Below the pieces are notes generated by a model. That model searched no databases and was not told where the DNA came from. It saw nothing but the letters and a program-made list of their open reading frames with translations. Made by a program: the position numbers and the translations under genes. DNA of 64,000 nt, from the NCBI GenBank assembly GCA_002346535.1, contig DDZZ01000067.1:1-64000 (forward strand), read 5' to 3'. Source of the DNA: Opitutales bacterium UBA2995 (GTDB lineage Bacteria > Verrucomicrobiota > Verrucomicrobiia > Opitutales > UBA2995). Position 1 is the stretch's first letter. Each line of letters opens with the position of its first letter. This document shows, piece after piece, positions 56,093 through 64,000 of the stretch.

Positions 56093-57157
56093 TTAACTCC
56101 ATACATTCTTCAAAAAACGCACCCAGTTTTTCCAGGCGATGTTTTCAAGGTCCTCTTGAGTGTAACCCCTAGCCTCCAGCATAGGAAATACTTTTTGCAC
56201 ATCGGCGATCGTATCCAAATCCTGGGGACTTTGTTCGGTTCCGAAGCCACCATCAAGATCGGTTCCAATCGCCGAATGTAGGGAGTTTCCTGCCAACTGA
56301 CACACGCGATCAATGTTTTTCACCACGTGTTCCAACTTTGGCTTTAACTCTTCAACGGTAGATATGCGTTTAATCCAATCGGGCACCAGCATCCAAGCAT
56401 CGAGAACGGCTCCGATTACCGCACCCCGTTCGATGAGCTCTAGTATCTGTTCGTCCGTGAACTGCCGTTTATCAGGCACGAATGCACGACAATTGGAATG
56501 GCTGGCCCAAACATGTCCAGAAAAATGGTCCATTGCCTCACGATAGCTTTCATCACACAGGTGCGTCGCATCGAGTATGATATTCAATCGCTCAAGTTCC
56601 TTTAATAGTTCCCGACCTTTTCTTCCTATCCCACCCTCAGAGTCGGTGCCATGCGCATAAGTACCGGGACCGTAATGGGCTGGTCCCATGGCGCGAAGCC
56701 CTTGTTCGTAGGAGCGCTCAACATGGCCTAAAGTTACCATAGAGTCAGCGCCTTCTAAACTGAGTACGTATCCAATCGGTGTGGTTTCTGGATCCTCCTG
56801 CCAGGCGCTAATCTGAGCGTCCAAACCCTCAGAGTCGGTGATCGGATTCAACTCACCGGCCCCTTCCATAGCGCGATACCAGTTGAGTTGTCCCTGAGTT
56901 TGCGCCCAGGCCTGTTCAGGAGAATGCCATCCAGGCAACGTATTTCCAGGTTTCACGTAACGGGCAATTTGGGTAGCTACACAAAGGCCAATTCCTCCTT
57001 GCCGCATAGCGGGAAAGGACACCGTGTTGTTCGCCCGGTCCTTTTTGTCGGTCATACCCTCTTCAGAAGTCCGGATGGCTTCCACACTCCACCGTAAGTC
57101 TCGATTCCATTCGAGAGCGTTCATAGACAAATCTAAGTGTGCATCAAATAACAGCAT
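56093..57157 (-). CDS. Membrane dipeptidase (peptidase M19)
   Basis: Zinc dipeptidase of 354 residues. The metal motif DAHLDL (D5, H7, D9) is at the very start, followed by VLSLEGADSM with the bridging Glu near 130, ASHSNCRAF and IGTDLDGGFG. There is no signal peptide, so a cytoplasmic location is likely despite the family name. M19 enzymes cleave dipeptides, often with a D-residue. The nearby D-threonine-aldolase-like gene on the same strand suggests D-amino-acid use (inference). Confidence 0.9.
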   Translation of the reverse strand: MLLFDAHLDLSMNALEWNRDLRWSVEAIRTSEEGMTDKKDRANNTVSFPAMRQGGIGLCVATQIARYVKPGNTLPGWHSPEQAWAQTQGQLNWYRAMEGAGELNPITDSEGLDAQISAWQEDPETTPIGYVLSLEGADSMVTLGHVERSYEQGLRAMGPAHYGPGTYAHGTDSEGGIGRKGRELLKELERLNIILDATHLCDESYREAMDHFSGHVWASHSNCRAFVPDKRQFTDEQILELIERGAVIGAVLDAWMLVPDWIKRISTVEELKPKLEHVVKNIDRVCQLAGNSLHSAIGTDLDGGFGTEQSPQDLDTIADVQKVFPMLEARGYTQEDLENIAWKNWVRFLKNVWS

Positions 57158-57182
57158 AGTATCGAAAATTTAATTTAGAGTA

Positions 57183-57673
57183 ACCACAGAAAGCACAAAA
57201 GGCACAGAAGATATTGAAGGAACCTATTGAACAAACTTTCGAACTTGTAATTTACGGGCGCCAAAGTTTACCAACAAGCCATATTCAATATTAGTCGCAC
57301 GCAAATAAGCGAGAACTTGTGCAAAATGTTCATTAGCAATCGATTTAACGGCTTTAAATTCTACAAGAATCTTATTTTCAACAACTAGGTCTGCTAAATA
57401 ATCTCCGACAACAGATCCATTTTCATCAATTACCGGTATGGATGCTTGCTGATCCACCTTTAGACGAATCTTCGTTAATCGGTTCTGAAGAGAGTTTTCA
57501 TACACTTTTTCTGAAAATCCATTCGTAAAATAGGAACGAGCAGTAAAAACAGATTCACGAATTTAATCAGCGAGAGAATTAATTTCAGTTTTTATAATTG
57601 AAACCTAATTCACAACGAAGATAGATAAAAAACTAAGACTTGGGGGTGCATGCGAATTTGTGTCTTCTGTGGT
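57183..57673. repeat. Inverted repeats around the GxxExxY gene
   Basis: ACCACAGAAAGCACA (57183-57197) on the + strand and ACCACAGAAGACACA on the - strand (57659-57673) match at 13 of 15 positions and point towards each other. GxxExxY genes are often found inside such ACCACAGA-type sequence. A looser copy is at about 56056-56086, beside the dipeptidase stop. No transposase is present, so the unit, if mobile, would move in trans. Confidence 0.5.
57224..57602 (-). pseudogene. GxxExxY protein gene with in-frame stop
   Basis: Small PD-(D/E)XK-like protein of the GxxExxY family. The intact portion from 57505 reads YENSLQNRLTKIRLKV and ends LVNFGARKLQVRKFV. Upstream in the same frame, with no ATG, is IRESVF, then NGFSEKVYE, the family's name motif, preceded by INSLAD and a TAA (57563-57565). 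The full-length ancestor thus started near 57602 and is broken by one nonsense change. A truncated product from a GTG at 57503-57505 is possible but would lack the G and E of the motif. Near-identical inverted sequences flank it on both sides. Confidence 0.6.
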
Positions 57674-57684
57674 TTCAATCAAAA

Positions 57685-58794
57685 CTACAACCTATGCCTG
57701 GCCGCATTCTTCCAGGTTCCCACAACCCGCTGACCTTCGATCACATTTACATGATCATACAAAGAAACCGTCGGACATATGTGGCTGGGGATTCCAAGGT
57801 AAGTACCGCCAACCTGAATGGATTCCCAATTCCCAACCTTTGCCACGAGATGCTCCTCACTGTGCCCAATGTATTCAATATCTTCAATCCCTTGAAAGTG
57901 TATGCGCGGGTGTGGCATTTCAGAGGCGACTGCTTTGTGTCCTAAATCAAAACAAACGACTCCATATGTCGGTTTGCTAATCACGCGACTTACCAAAAAA
58001 GCTGCGTTTTCGAATTCCATTTCCGGAAACTGCCTGCTGTAATTGTAATCCCAGATAAGGGTAGTTCCCGGACTCAGTTCTACCCCATCCCGTTTAGCAT
58101 GAATGGGAAAGGTTGGAGATCCGCCGGCAACCACAACCGGAGGTGCAAATCCCAGTTTTTCAAGCTGCAGCATAAAGTTTTCAACCTGATCATAGGCTTC
58201 GTTGACGCTATGTTCAAGCTCACACACGTCCGCATTTTTGATATGACCATCGTAAACATGCAAACCCTTGACATCGAGATAAGATGCTTCGTGAAGCTGT
58301 TTGTAACGGGCCATCGCCTCCAGTCCGAGCTCTACTCCCGTTCGATTCATGCCAACATTGAGATCCAAAAATGCCCCAAGGCGCATCGAAGATTCAGCAC
58401 AGGCAGCATTTACTTGGCCTATTACAGCCGAGTTATCCAGTAGCACGGAGTAACTGGATTCTGGAAAGACTTTCGCAATTTCAATATAGCTTTGGATATG
58501 CGGACCAACAGGCTGCATCGCCAACAGCACATCGTCTGCATATTCTTTGCCGAGTAATTCGGCCTCAGCCAGGGTGGCACACTTAAACCGGTCAATCCCA
58601 CACTCCATCTGCATGCGAATTACCTCGGCCGACTTATGCGTCTTGATATGCGGGCGCAAATGACCAGGATCACCGGCAATAGCAATCATCCTATCGATGT
58701 TACGCTGAATCCTATCAGGATAAAACAAGAGCGCTGGGGAAGAAACTTCTGCAATTTCAGGGAAATTTTCGGGGAAAAGAGACATCCCTACCAT
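57685..58794 (-). CDS. D-threonine aldolase/alanine-racemase family PLP enzyme
   Basis: PLP enzyme of about 369 residues with a TIM-barrel N-terminal domain. The lysine of RPHIKTHKS (K51) should bind PLP; GMNRTGVELG, GLHVYDGH and VVVAGGSPTFP follow the family pattern. Near the end, PSHICPTVSLYDHVNV replaces the usual P-x-H-x-C-P-x-V metal site with histidine and cysteine kept. It likely cleaves D-threonine-like hydroxy amino acids or dehydrates D-serine. The start at 58794 is preferred to a TTG at 58806 that lies inside a repeat half-element. Confidence 0.82.
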   Translation of the reverse strand: MVGMSLFPENFPEIAEVSSPALLFYPDRIQRNIDRMIAIAGDPGHLRPHIKTHKSAEVIRMQMECGIDRFKCATLAEAELLGKEYADDVLLAMQPVGPHIQSYIEIAKVFPESSYSVLLDNSAVIGQVNAACAESSMRLGAFLDLNVGMNRTGVELGLEAMARYKQLHEASYLDVKGLHVYDGHIKNADVCELEHSVNEAYDQVENFMLQLEKLGFAPPVVVAGGSPTFPIHAKRDGVELSPGTTLIWDYNYSRQFPEMEFENAAFLVSRVISKPTYGVVCFDLGHKAVASEMPHPRIHFQGIEDIEYIGHSEEHLVAKVGNWESIQVGGTYLGIPSHICPTVSLYDHVNVIEGQRVVGTWKNAARHRL

Positions 58795-58823
58795 ATTCAA
58801 GTCCAAAAGCTGCTCCTACAAGT

Positions 58824-59315
58824 CTAAGCGTCCGGAAGCGTAATTAGGACATCGTCAAACTGCTTGTCCGTCGGCAAGGCATTGGGTTGGCGCAAATCGA
58901 TGTTTTCACCCGTGCCGTCAGCTGCGTCGCCTTCATTTTTCCAGTCGCCAGCATTCAAAGTACCTCGCCGACGAAGTTGCTAAGTCCCTCCAATTCCGGT
59001 GTCCAGATTCACAAATACATCCCTGCCTTCAACTCTTCTAGAATCCATCTTCGAATCGGGAGGAGGCGGTGGCGGTGCAGTCCATATGAAAATGCCATCA
59101 CGATCATCTTCCAACTCCGCCCAAAACGCCACTTGGCCGGCTTCGTTGTTCACAGCTTTTCCAAAAGTTGCTCCAAGTAATCCTCTTCCGAAAGTTTCGT
59201 TACCGTCGATGGCTGGCGCGACTTCAATAAGGATTGTCTGGATTGTTTCCTAGCCCAGCAAAGCAAACGGAAGTCCAATAAAAAGAATAAATAGGGGTAG
59301 TCTTTTGCTCAGCAT
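58824..59315 (-). pseudogene. Decayed secreted anchor-type (PEP-CTERM-like) protein
   Basis: An ATG at 59313-59315 opens a signal peptide, LSKRLPLFILFIGLPFALLG, followed at once by TAG. A second frame then runs to a TAG at 58980-58982: VAPAIDGNETFGRGLLGA, NNEAGQVAFWAELEDDRDGI and FIWTAPPPPPPDSK, the repeat type (GQVAFxAxLxDGxxGIF) of choice-of-anchor secreted proteins. After that stop the same frame continues to 58824 with NAGDWKNEGDAADGTGENID and the end DDVLITLPDA. Large parts are missing. The ancestor was probably an exported protein sorted by exosortase. Confidence 0.65.
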
Positions 59316-59446
59316 GCTGTTAGTATACTTAAGATCTTTTGGCCAAAAGATTATTCTACTCCTTCAATCCTTGTAAACGCCGCAATAGGGTGAAATAAAT
59401 CCCATCCTCGAAACAAAAACCCTGAAACGCGGATCACCCCAAAATC

Positions 59447-60496
59447 ATGGCCACAAACAAATACAACGTAGGAGTTATTGGCTACGGCTGGGCTGCAACG
59501 GCTCACATAGACGCGATTAACGCAACCAACCAAGGCACAGTCACAGCGGTTTACTCCTCCAGAGAGCTAAAGCCAGCTGAGCTAAAGTCTACTCACGGCA
59601 CAAACATCGTCCCCTACAAAAACGTCGATGAGCTCCTTGCAGATCCCAATGTCGATACGGTTTCCATCACCTCCTACCCTATTCAACATACAAAACAAGC
59701 CATCGCTGCGGCGAAAGCGGGTAAGAATCTGATTATCGAAAAACCACTGGCCCTCACTTGGGAGGATTGCCGAGCAATTCAGTCAGCGGTTAAGGAGGCA
59801 GGAGTGAAAGCGTGTGTTTGTTTTGAGGTGCGTTTCATCAGCCAGTTCCAAAGCATCAAAAAGATAATCAATGAAGGCCTTTTAGGTGAAATCCATTACG
59901 CAGAAGTCGATTACTATCATGGGGTCGGCCCCTGGTACGGCCAATACCGCTGGAATACGACCAAAGAAAATGGTGGAAGTAGTTTACTTTCAGCAGGCTG
60001 CCATGCACTCGATGCAATGCTGATGTGCATTGACGATGAAGTCGTAAGTGTTTCTTCGATGAATGCCCAATCCAGTCACGAAATTTTCACCAAATACGAG
60101 TATCCGACAACTACAGTCACTTTACTCAACTTTGCCAGTGGCAAGGTCGGAAAAGTCGCTTCCGTCATCGATTGCTTCCAACCCTATTATTTTCACACAC
60201 ATTTAGTTGGCAGTGAAGGCAGTCTTCTGGACAACAAAATCTACTCCAATAAGTTACACTTGCGTGACAAAAAATGGGCAAAACTACCGATGGCTTTAGC
60301 CGATTCGGGGGATGTAATGGACCATCCCTATACGGACCAATTCCAGGCATTTTTTGATACCTTGGACAGAGTGGAGAACATGCCCTTCACTTCTCTGGAT
60401 GAATCCATGAAATCATTTGAAGTAATCTTTGCTGCGGATAAATCAGCAGCCGAAGCAAGGCCGGTATCAATAGCAGAAATTCGCGGTGAAGGATAA
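59447..60496 (+). CDS. Gfo/Idh/MocA family oxidoreductase
   Basis: A 349-residue cytoplasmic oxidoreductase. NAD(P) motif VGVIGYGWAATAHIDA near the start; catalytic motif IIEKPLALTWEDC. The C-terminal part has WNTTKENGGSSLLSAGCHALDAMLM with the family DxGxH-like SAGCHALD site. It overlaps the PIG-L gene by eleven bases, so the two form an operon, echoing the PIG-L plus (decayed) Gfo/Idh pair at 43 kb. Confidence 0.88.
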   Translation: MATNKYNVGVIGYGWAATAHIDAINATNQGTVTAVYSSRELKPAELKSTHGTNIVPYKNVDELLADPNVDTVSITSYPIQHTKQAIAAAKAGKNLIIEKPLALTWEDCRAIQSAVKEAGVKACVCFEVRFISQFQSIKKIINEGLLGEIHYAEVDYYHGVGPWYGQYRWNTTKENGGSSLLSAGCHALDAMLMCIDDEVVSVSSMNAQSSHEIFTKYEYPTTTVTLLNFASGKVGKVASVIDCFQPYYFHTHLVGSEGSLLDNKIYSNKLHLRDKKWAKLPMALADSGDVMDHPYTDQFQAFFDTLDRVENMPFTSLDESMKSFEVIFAADKSAAEARPVSIAEIRGEG

Positions 60497-61295
60497 ACCT
60501 CGATCCGCGTTGGCGGTCTGCGCCCACCCGGACGACATAGAGTTTATAGCAGCAGGTACATTACTCCTCCTCAAAGAAAAGGGCTGGGAAATCCATTACA
60601 TGAATCTTTCTGGAGGTGATTTGGGAAGCCTAACTCATAATCGAGAGGAGACGAGGAATATCCGCACACAGGAAGGTCAGAGTGCCGCGAAAATATTAGG
60701 CGCAACTTTCCACGATCCGGTAAGCAATGACCTGGAGATTCTTTACGACACGGATACGATAAAAAAGATCGCAGCAGTGATCCGGGAGACTCATCCTTCA
60801 ATCATTCTGACCCATGCCTTGTGTGATTACATGATCGATCATGAAAATACAGCCCGTCTGACTGTTACCGCCGCTTTCGTGAAAGGGATGAAAAACTACC
60901 AAACAAATCCGCCCCGGGAACCGATAGGAAACGACGTAACCATTTACCATGGCATGCCTCACTGGCTTCAAACTCCCTTAAGGCAAAAGGTACGGTCAGG
61001 GCTTTACGTGGATACAGCCTCCGTACAACCCAAAAAACGGGAAGCCCTCGCAGCTCACAAAAGCCAAAAAGAATTTCTCGAGGCCACCCAGGGCATGGAT
61101 TTTTACCTCGTGGCGATGGATGAATTATCTAGAGGAGTCGGGAAATTGTCAGAAAAATTCGAATACGCGGAAAGCTGGAATCGACACCTGCATCTTGGCT
61201 TTAGTGTCAATAAGCAGGATCCATTGGCGGAGGCTTTGCATGACTTATGTCTGGTTGACGAGGATTACGAACGTCAACTGGAGACTCCACGCTGA
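60486..61295 (+). CDS. PIG-L family deacetylase
   Basis: Zinc deacetylase of 269 residues with a GTG start inside the previous gene. The metal motif is VCAHPDDIEF (H14, D16, D17), and the second site is in HALCDYMIDHENTARL. The length and the LSGGDLGS and REETRNIRTQEGQSAAKILG regions are typical of the LmbE branch. It likely removes N-acetyl from a GlcNAc-like sugar. Its 3' end overlaps the convergent NRAMP-like gene by 22 bases. Confidence 0.88.
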   Translation: MKDKPRSALAVCAHPDDIEFIAAGTLLLLKEKGWEIHYMNLSGGDLGSLTHNREETRNIRTQEGQSAAKILGATFHDPVSNDLEILYDTDTIKKIAAVIRETHPSIILTHALCDYMIDHENTARLTVTAAFVKGMKNYQTNPPREPIGNDVTIYHGMPHWLQTPLRQKVRSGLYVDTASVQPKKREALAAHKSQKEFLEATQGMDFYLVAMDELSRGVGKLSEKFEYAESWNRHLHLGFSVNKQDPLAEALHDLCLVDEDYERQLETPR

Positions 61296-62560
61296 GGTTC
61301 AATAGACTCTACAGTTTTATCCAGTGGTGGGCTAATTTTCTGATAAATCTCGGCAGCAGTCAAACAAGCCAAGAACAAAGTCACAATAAATCCAAAAACA
61401 GCCAAAGTAAGCATTGGCTTAGGAATACTCCGATTACCAGTGAGTCCCCTACGCGTTCCCAGGTATATGAGTGCAGCGGCAAGCGCCGGGATACCCAGCA
61501 CTGTAAGGGCTTGGGCAAAAGTAATGAGTAGGACGGTGCTACCTTCCTTCATCAATGAGGTGATAGCCACGACCATCCCGACAAACAATACGATTGCTGT
61601 TAAATGAATAGGCCAGCGATCTGTCAATCTGGAGCCTCGACCTAAGGCATCGGACATCACCGTACCACCAATCATTGCGTTGACCAAAAACGAACTGAGA
61701 GCACCTGCCAAAATGCCAACCGCGAATACATACCGTGCTCCAGATCCAAAAAGAGGTTCCAACTGTCTGGCAACGTCTCCCACAAATGCCAGGTTTGCTC
61801 CGGCCGGATGCCCATAGAAGGTGCGCCATGCGGTCATGAGGATGATCATCGTAATCAATCCCAGCACGGAAATGCTCACGATCGAATCAACCATGCCTTT
61901 TCGCACATCGCCCAGGCCCCACCCACGCTCTCGAACCAGGTAAGCCTGGTAGAATGCACCACCAACCGAAAAAGTTGTACCAATCATGCCAAGGAGTGGG
62001 ATGAGATCCTTTGATCCGGAAGTCGGCACTGGATTAAATGACGGTGGAAAAATGAATACCAGGATAAAATTAATCAGAAAAGCAACACCCATGAAGGCTA
62101 TCAAAAGTTTCATGAGGTTCTCCACAAAACGATAGAGATTTCGCAACCAATAAAGTATCCCCAAAATGGATACATTGAAAATAATGAGGATAACCATTCT
62201 TGATGCACTCGAAAAGATATCCTCTGTCAACATAGACTCCAACCCGCCAATCAATGCAATGTTATTGGAAGACTGAAATAAGGCCACCAGTGTAAAAAGA
62301 ACCAACCCAATCAGGAAGGTAATGCCTCGCCCCAATCGCGCAGCTAATTCATCGCAAAGACTGTTCTCATAAACAACCCCCAATCGAGCTGATAGCGCCA
62401 CCATGGCAATCATAAGAATGGCCGCGCCCAAAATAATCGGAACGCCGATCAATCCAAAACTGGCACCCACCTTTGAGCTAGTCAGGATTGAACCCGGTCC
62501 AAGCACGACTGCTGAGACAATAATAGCGGGCCCAATCGATTGAAAGAGACGCCTCATCAC
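61274..62560 (-). CDS. NRAMP-like transporter with altered metal-binding motifs
   Basis: Membrane protein of 428 residues with about eleven helices. The first helix shows GPAIIVSAVVLGPGS where metal-carrying NRAMP proteins have DPGN, so D and N are G and S. The sixth helix shows GGAFYQAYLVRERGW in place of the MPH motif. These are the residues that bind Mn/Fe in true NRAMPs, so the cargo is probably different. The gene is co-transcribed with nagA and nagB with a four-base overlap, so an amino sugar, its acid or an ion linked to this route are candidates (inference). Confidence 0.8.
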   Translation of the reverse strand: MMRRLFQSIGPAIIVSAVVLGPGSILTSSKVGASFGLIGVPIILGAAILMIAMVALSARLGVVYENSLCDELAARLGRGITFLIGLVLFTLVALFQSSNNIALIGGLESMLTEDIFSSASRMVILIIFNVSILGILYWLRNLYRFVENLMKLLIAFMGVAFLINFILVFIFPPSFNPVPTSGSKDLIPLLGMIGTTFSVGGAFYQAYLVRERGWGLGDVRKGMVDSIVSISVLGLITMIILMTAWRTFYGHPAGANLAFVGDVARQLEPLFGSGARYVFAVGILAGALSSFLVNAMIGGTVMSDALGRGSRLTDRWPIHLTAIVLFVGMVVAITSLMKEGSTVLLITFAQALTVLGIPALAAALIYLGTRRGLTGNRSIPKPMLTLAVFGFIVTLFLACLTAAEIYQKISPPLDKTVESIEPQRGVSS

Positions 62561-63468
62561 TTCATTCCTAAGGCTTTCCGAGGATTATCATCAATGAGAT
62601 TCTGAATTTCCGAATCATCCAAGTTGAGATGTTCCCTCAAATTCCTGCTTAGCCTGGACATGGTTAAAGTTGACCCGGCAAGATTGGCTGATCCGGGGCG
62701 ACGGGCAACTCCAGCTTCATCCACTTCTACCTCAAAGTCTGCAAGTCTGTGCAATCCTGGACCCAAACGCGAAGCGCTCATCGCATCGGTCACCATAATC
62801 GATCGCTCCAAGCCCACCATATCGAGGTAATTTTTCAGAGCAAAAAACTGAATATGGTGACCATCAGGAATATAGCAGATCCATAGTTTATCTCGAAAGT
62901 GCAAATAGCGTTGAATCACATTATCGTGCCTAGGCAAATCAACGGGACAACCATTCCCAATGTGAGTAACCATAGAAAGCCCACCATCAATGCCACCGCG
63001 TAATTGGTCCAAATTCGGATTACAGTGACCGGCCGAAACAACAACTCCCTCGCCAACAAGATACCGGATAGTTTCAAAATAGGGGTCCATTTCGGGGGCC
63101 AGTGTCAGCAATCGGATCAAACCCCCACCAGCTTCCAGCAAACGTTTCGTATCATCGATATTAGCCAGTTTCACGTATTCAGGCTCGTGGGCGCCGATAT
63201 AGCCCGGAGCAGGATTCAAAAACGGACCTTCTAGATGGATCCCCTTGATCATTTTTTGGGCCAAAGGGTCTTGCTCCCTCAAATGCACCAGATTGGCCAA
63301 CTTATGCAATAGATGGTCCAGGCTATCTGTTATAACTGTTGCCAAAATGGAATCTACTCCATCGGCCTCCAATGCAGTACAAGCAGAATTCAATTGATCA
63401 GCAGAGAGGCTGGTAGCACAAAAATCGGTCCCCGCATAGCCGTTTACCTGTATATCGAAAGGTTTCAC
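62557..63468 (-). CDS. nagA: N-acetylglucosamine-6-phosphate deacetylase
   Basis: Amidohydrolase of 303 residues removing acetyl from GlcNAc-6-phosphate. Visible: [12 protein letters not shown] at the start, [10 protein letters not shown] (H78, E80), SAGHCNP and HIGNG with metal-binding histidines, [10 protein letters not shown] and NLAGSTLTM. It is shorter than the usual 380 residues, as the N-terminal beta-sandwich half is nearly absent and the HxH motif of the classic enzyme is replaced by QVNG, a form also seen in other Bacteroidetes/Verrucomicrobia members. It overlaps nagB and the NRAMP-like gene by four bases each. Confidence 0.88.
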   Translation of the reverse strand: MKPFDIQVNGYAGTDFCATSLSADQLNSACTALEADGVDSILATVITDSLDHLLHKLANLVHLREQDPLAQKMIKGIHLEGPFLNPAPGYIGAHEPEYVKLANIDDTKRLLEAGGGLIRLLTLAPEMDPYFETIRYLVGEGVVVSAGHCNPNLDQLRGGIDGGLSMVTHIGNGCPVDLPRHDNVIQRYLHFRDKLWICYIPDGHHIQFFALKNYLDMVGLERSIMVTDAMSASRLGPGLHRLADFEVEVDEAGVARRPGSANLAGSTLTMSRLSRNLREHLNLDDSEIQNLIDDNPRKALGMK

Positions 63469-64000
63469 AATTGAAAAGCCGCAGTTTTATCCAGAAACAG
63501 ATGACAATCCGGATGCGTTTGCAAAATCGAGGCCGGTACATCAGGAGTGACTGGACCCTGAACCGCATTCCTGACAGCATCCGCTTTCCTTTCATCGGGA
63601 ACTGTGCAAATGATCGTCTGGCTTTTCATGATCTGCTGAATGGACATGGAAATGGCTTGTTTTGGCACAGAAACAAAGTCAGGAAACCATCCCTCTCCCA
63701 GTTGCTGATTGCGACAGGCATCATCCAGATCGACCACCAGGTAAGGCTCGTTCGTCTCGAAATCGGCAGGAGGATCATTGAAGGCCAGATGTCCATTTTC
63801 GCCAACCCCTACAAAGGCAATGTCGATAGAGGTCTGAGCCAGAATTGCTCCCACCCTGCCGCACTCAGCCACAGCCTCCGTTTCTCCGTCCAGGTAATAA
63901 AAAGCCTTTAAAGGTTCAGGCAGCTTATCCACAAATCGTTCCTTAAGGTATTTTCGAAAGGAAGCCGCGTGATCAATGGACAGGCCAACGTATTCATCGA
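63465..64000 (-). CDS. nagB: Glucosamine-6-phosphate deaminase (partial, 5' end outside window)
   Basis: The gene enters from the right edge on the - strand, with about 178 codons visible. [14 protein letters not shown] at the edge is the conserved active-site region, followed by [40 protein letters not shown] (two motifs) and a C-terminal [13 protein letters not shown]. It yields fructose-6-phosphate and ammonia. This is the second NagB in the window, beside the NagB-PIG-L fusion, and belongs to the nagB-nagA-NRAMP-like operon. Confidence 0.9.
   Translation of the reverse strand, partial: DEYVGLSIDHAASFRKYLKERFVDKLPEPLKAFYYLDGETEAVAECGRVGAILAQTSIDIAFVGVGENGHLAFNDPPADFETNEPYLVVDLDDACRNQQLGEGWFPDFVSVPKQAISMSIQQIMKSQTIICTVPDERKADAVRNAVQGPVTPDVPASILQTHPDCHLFLDKTAAFQL

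Overview
The window looks like a piece of a Verrucomicrobiota chromosome, probably the Opitutae side of the phylum (inference). Reasons: the housekeeping run HIT - PhoH - 7TM-HD phosphodiesterase - YbeY - DUF502 - RecO; secreted sulfatases and Tat-exported Gfo/Idh/MocA oxidoreductases in quantity; a DUF1080 lipoprotein; and fossil traces of exosortase, anchor-type and TonB-receptor genes. No rRNA, tRNA, CRISPR array, integrase or intact insertion sequence was seen.

Layout. (1) 0.2-9.2 kb is a sulfur/redox block. Cysteine synthase, a siroheme sulfite/nitrite reductase and an FAD/ferredoxin reductase on the + strand face a molybdopterin oxidoreductase and a fused four-cluster FeS/membrane-anchor subunit on the - strand, which resemble sulfite dehydrogenase SoeABC with B and C fused. 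(2) 10.7-18.7 kb is the housekeeping operon, ending in an XPD/DinG-type helicase with a RecB-like nuclease domain at its N-terminus. (3) 18.8-23.1 kb holds an RRM protein and glycolate oxidase glcDEF. (4) 23.1-33.6 kb is mixed: Spx-like protein, cyclophilin, an exported methyltransferase, a Blh/Brp carotene oxygenase, a nucleoside permease-family lipoprotein and a BtuFDC-like ABC importer, with several decayed genes between them. (5) 33.6-64 kb is a glycan-catabolism region: four sulfatases, four Gfo/Idh/MocA oxidoreductases, a tripartite tricarboxylate transporter, an AraC regulator, a NagB-PIG-L fusion, two further PIG-L deacetylases, a DUF1080 hydrolase, a DUF3604 protein, a sugar/nucleoside MFS carrier, an aldolase and a nagB-nagA-NRAMP-like operon.

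How the genes may work together (inference). Exported sulfatases would remove sulfate from amino-sugar glycans. DUF1080 and the Gfo/Idh enzymes fit the 3-keto-glycoside route of bond cleavage. PIG-L enzymes and NagA would remove acetyl groups, and the two NagB-type deaminases would feed fructose-6-phosphate into glycolysis. The sulfur block could handle sulfite and sulfide.

The most striking feature is decay. Translating the gaps in all frames, ignoring start codons, shows about a dozen gene fossils with frameshifts or stops: exosortase joined to a sulfatase tail, a SleB-like hydrolase, GH26, a receiver domain, an ankyrin protein, a Kbl-like aminotransferase, a TonB-receptor C-terminus, a Gfo/Idh start, a DUF5009-like tail, a GxxExxY gene between inverted repeats, and a secreted anchor-type protein. 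The strongest candidates for new biology are the NagB fusion whose PIG-L half has lost its metal motifs beside an intact PIG-L gene, the NRAMP-like carrier without its metal-binding motifs in a nag operon, and the sulfite-module gene block.
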